Shown here: positions 5,113 through 5,387 of the stretch, piece after piece
How the letters are laid out: every line of letters starts with the position of its first letter
Position numbering within the stretch: the first letter of the stretch is position 1
Source of the DNA: Paracoccaceae bacterium
GTDB taxonomy: Bacteria; Pseudomonadota; Alphaproteobacteria; Rhodobacterales; Rhodobacteraceae
Length of the DNA: 5,387 bases
Reading direction: 5' to 3'
Assembly: GCA_007121055.1 (NCBI GenBank)
Contig: SKMM01000049.1
Coordinates: 1 to 5,387 of the forward strand
Notes under the pieces: model-generated
Database searches by the model: none
Told to the model about the DNA's origin: nothing
Seen by the model: only the letters and a program-made list of their open reading frames with translations
Program-made: the position numbers and the translations under genes

Positions 5113-5387
5113 ATGCGCAAACCGCACATCACCAGCGCCTTCGACGAGGATATCGACGCGCTCTACGGCAAGATCCTGACCATGGGCGGGATGGTCGAAC
5201 AGGCCATCGCCGAGGCCGGCCGCGCGCTGGAACACCGCGACGATGAACGCGCGGCCCAGGTGGTGCAGGCCGACCGCGACATCGACGCCATGGAGGACGA
5301 CATCAACGCCGCCGTGGTGCGCACCATCGCGCTGCGCCAGCCGGCGGCGGGGGATCTGCGCTCGGTCGTCACCGTCATGAAGATGGC
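5113..5387 (+). CDS. phoU: Phosphate transport/signalling regulator PhoU, 3'-truncated by the window edge
   Basis: From ATG 5113 the frame stays open to the window end, giving 91 complete residues. The sequence is characteristic of PhoU, a three-helix-bundle protein that represses Pho signalling through PhoR and the Pst transporter when phosphate is ample. Key matches to E. coli PhoU are an N-terminal HITSAFDEDIDALYGKIL, MGGMVEQAI (residues 24-32), an acidic metal-site-type segment ADRDIDAMEDDIN (53-65), and RTIALRQPAAGDLRSVV (70-86). A full PhoU is about 230-240 residues, so roughly 40% is present. It follows phoR after 99 bases containing a Pho box, with no pst genes between. The start is supported by AAAGGG upstream and by alignment with known PhoU N-termini. 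Confidence 0.93.
   Translation, partial: MRKPHITSAFDEDIDALYGKILTMGGMVEQAIAEAGRALEHRDDERAAQVVQADRDIDAMEDDINAAVVRTIALRQPAAGDLRSVVTVMKM

Noticed and set aside
1..5387. Mobile elements, CRISPR arrays, tRNA or rRNA genes, attachment sites
   Set aside because: No transposase or integrase sequence, no regularly spaced repeats, no tRNA cloverleaf and no ribosomal RNA-like stretch was seen. Gene content is chromosomal core.

Overview
The window is a stretch of high-GC chromosome that reads as an alphaproteobacterium of the Rhodobacterales (Rhodobacteraceae/Roseobacteraceae type). This rests on the family look of TatA, TatB and TatC, a DUF815 ATPase coupled to tatC, a PhoR with no membrane anchor, and strong G/C bias at third codon positions. 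The assignment is inferred from protein character; no database was searched.

Layout. (1) Positions 1-603 hold the 3' part of a short-chain dehydrogenase/reductase-like gene whose usual catalytic Tyr and Lys are replaced. A small hairpin and a TTGACA-type promoter follow, partly sharing the same bases. (2) Positions 754-3335 form a four-gene block on the + strand: tatA, tatB, tatC and a DUF815 AAA+ ATPase. The last three genes are joined by 4-base ATGA and GTGA start/stop overlaps. The tatA-tatB gap is very G-rich and carries competing hairpins, four GGGG runs and a three-codon in-frame mini-ORF. (3) Positions 3343-3708 hold one - strand gene of unknown function that resembles a degenerate response-regulator receiver fold. 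(4) Positions 3709-3900 are an A+T-richer divergent regulatory region with a cluster of inverted TGCAAC motifs and a Pho box. (5) Positions 3901-5013 encode a PhoR-type histidine kinase with PAS, HisKA and HATPase domains and no transmembrane segment. A second, nearly identical Pho box starts three bases after its stop. (6) From 5113 to the window end is the start of phoU.

How the genes work together. TatABC form the twin-arginine translocase, which exports folded proteins across the inner membrane. The ATPase made from the same transcript has no established Tat role but is probably co-expressed. PhoR and PhoU are both signalling proteins of the phosphate-starvation (Pho) regulon. A Pho box before each gene suggests both are induced by PhoB in a feedback loop. 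The pstSCAB transporter genes, which often lie between phoR and phoU in related bacteria, are absent from the 99-base gap.

Most of the window is conserved core biology, and I do not see a clearly new multi-gene system. The points most worth following are the paired Pho boxes with the missing pst genes, the inverted-repeat array in the divergent promoter region, the receiver-like orphan gene, the SDR with an altered active site, and the structured tatA-tatB junction.
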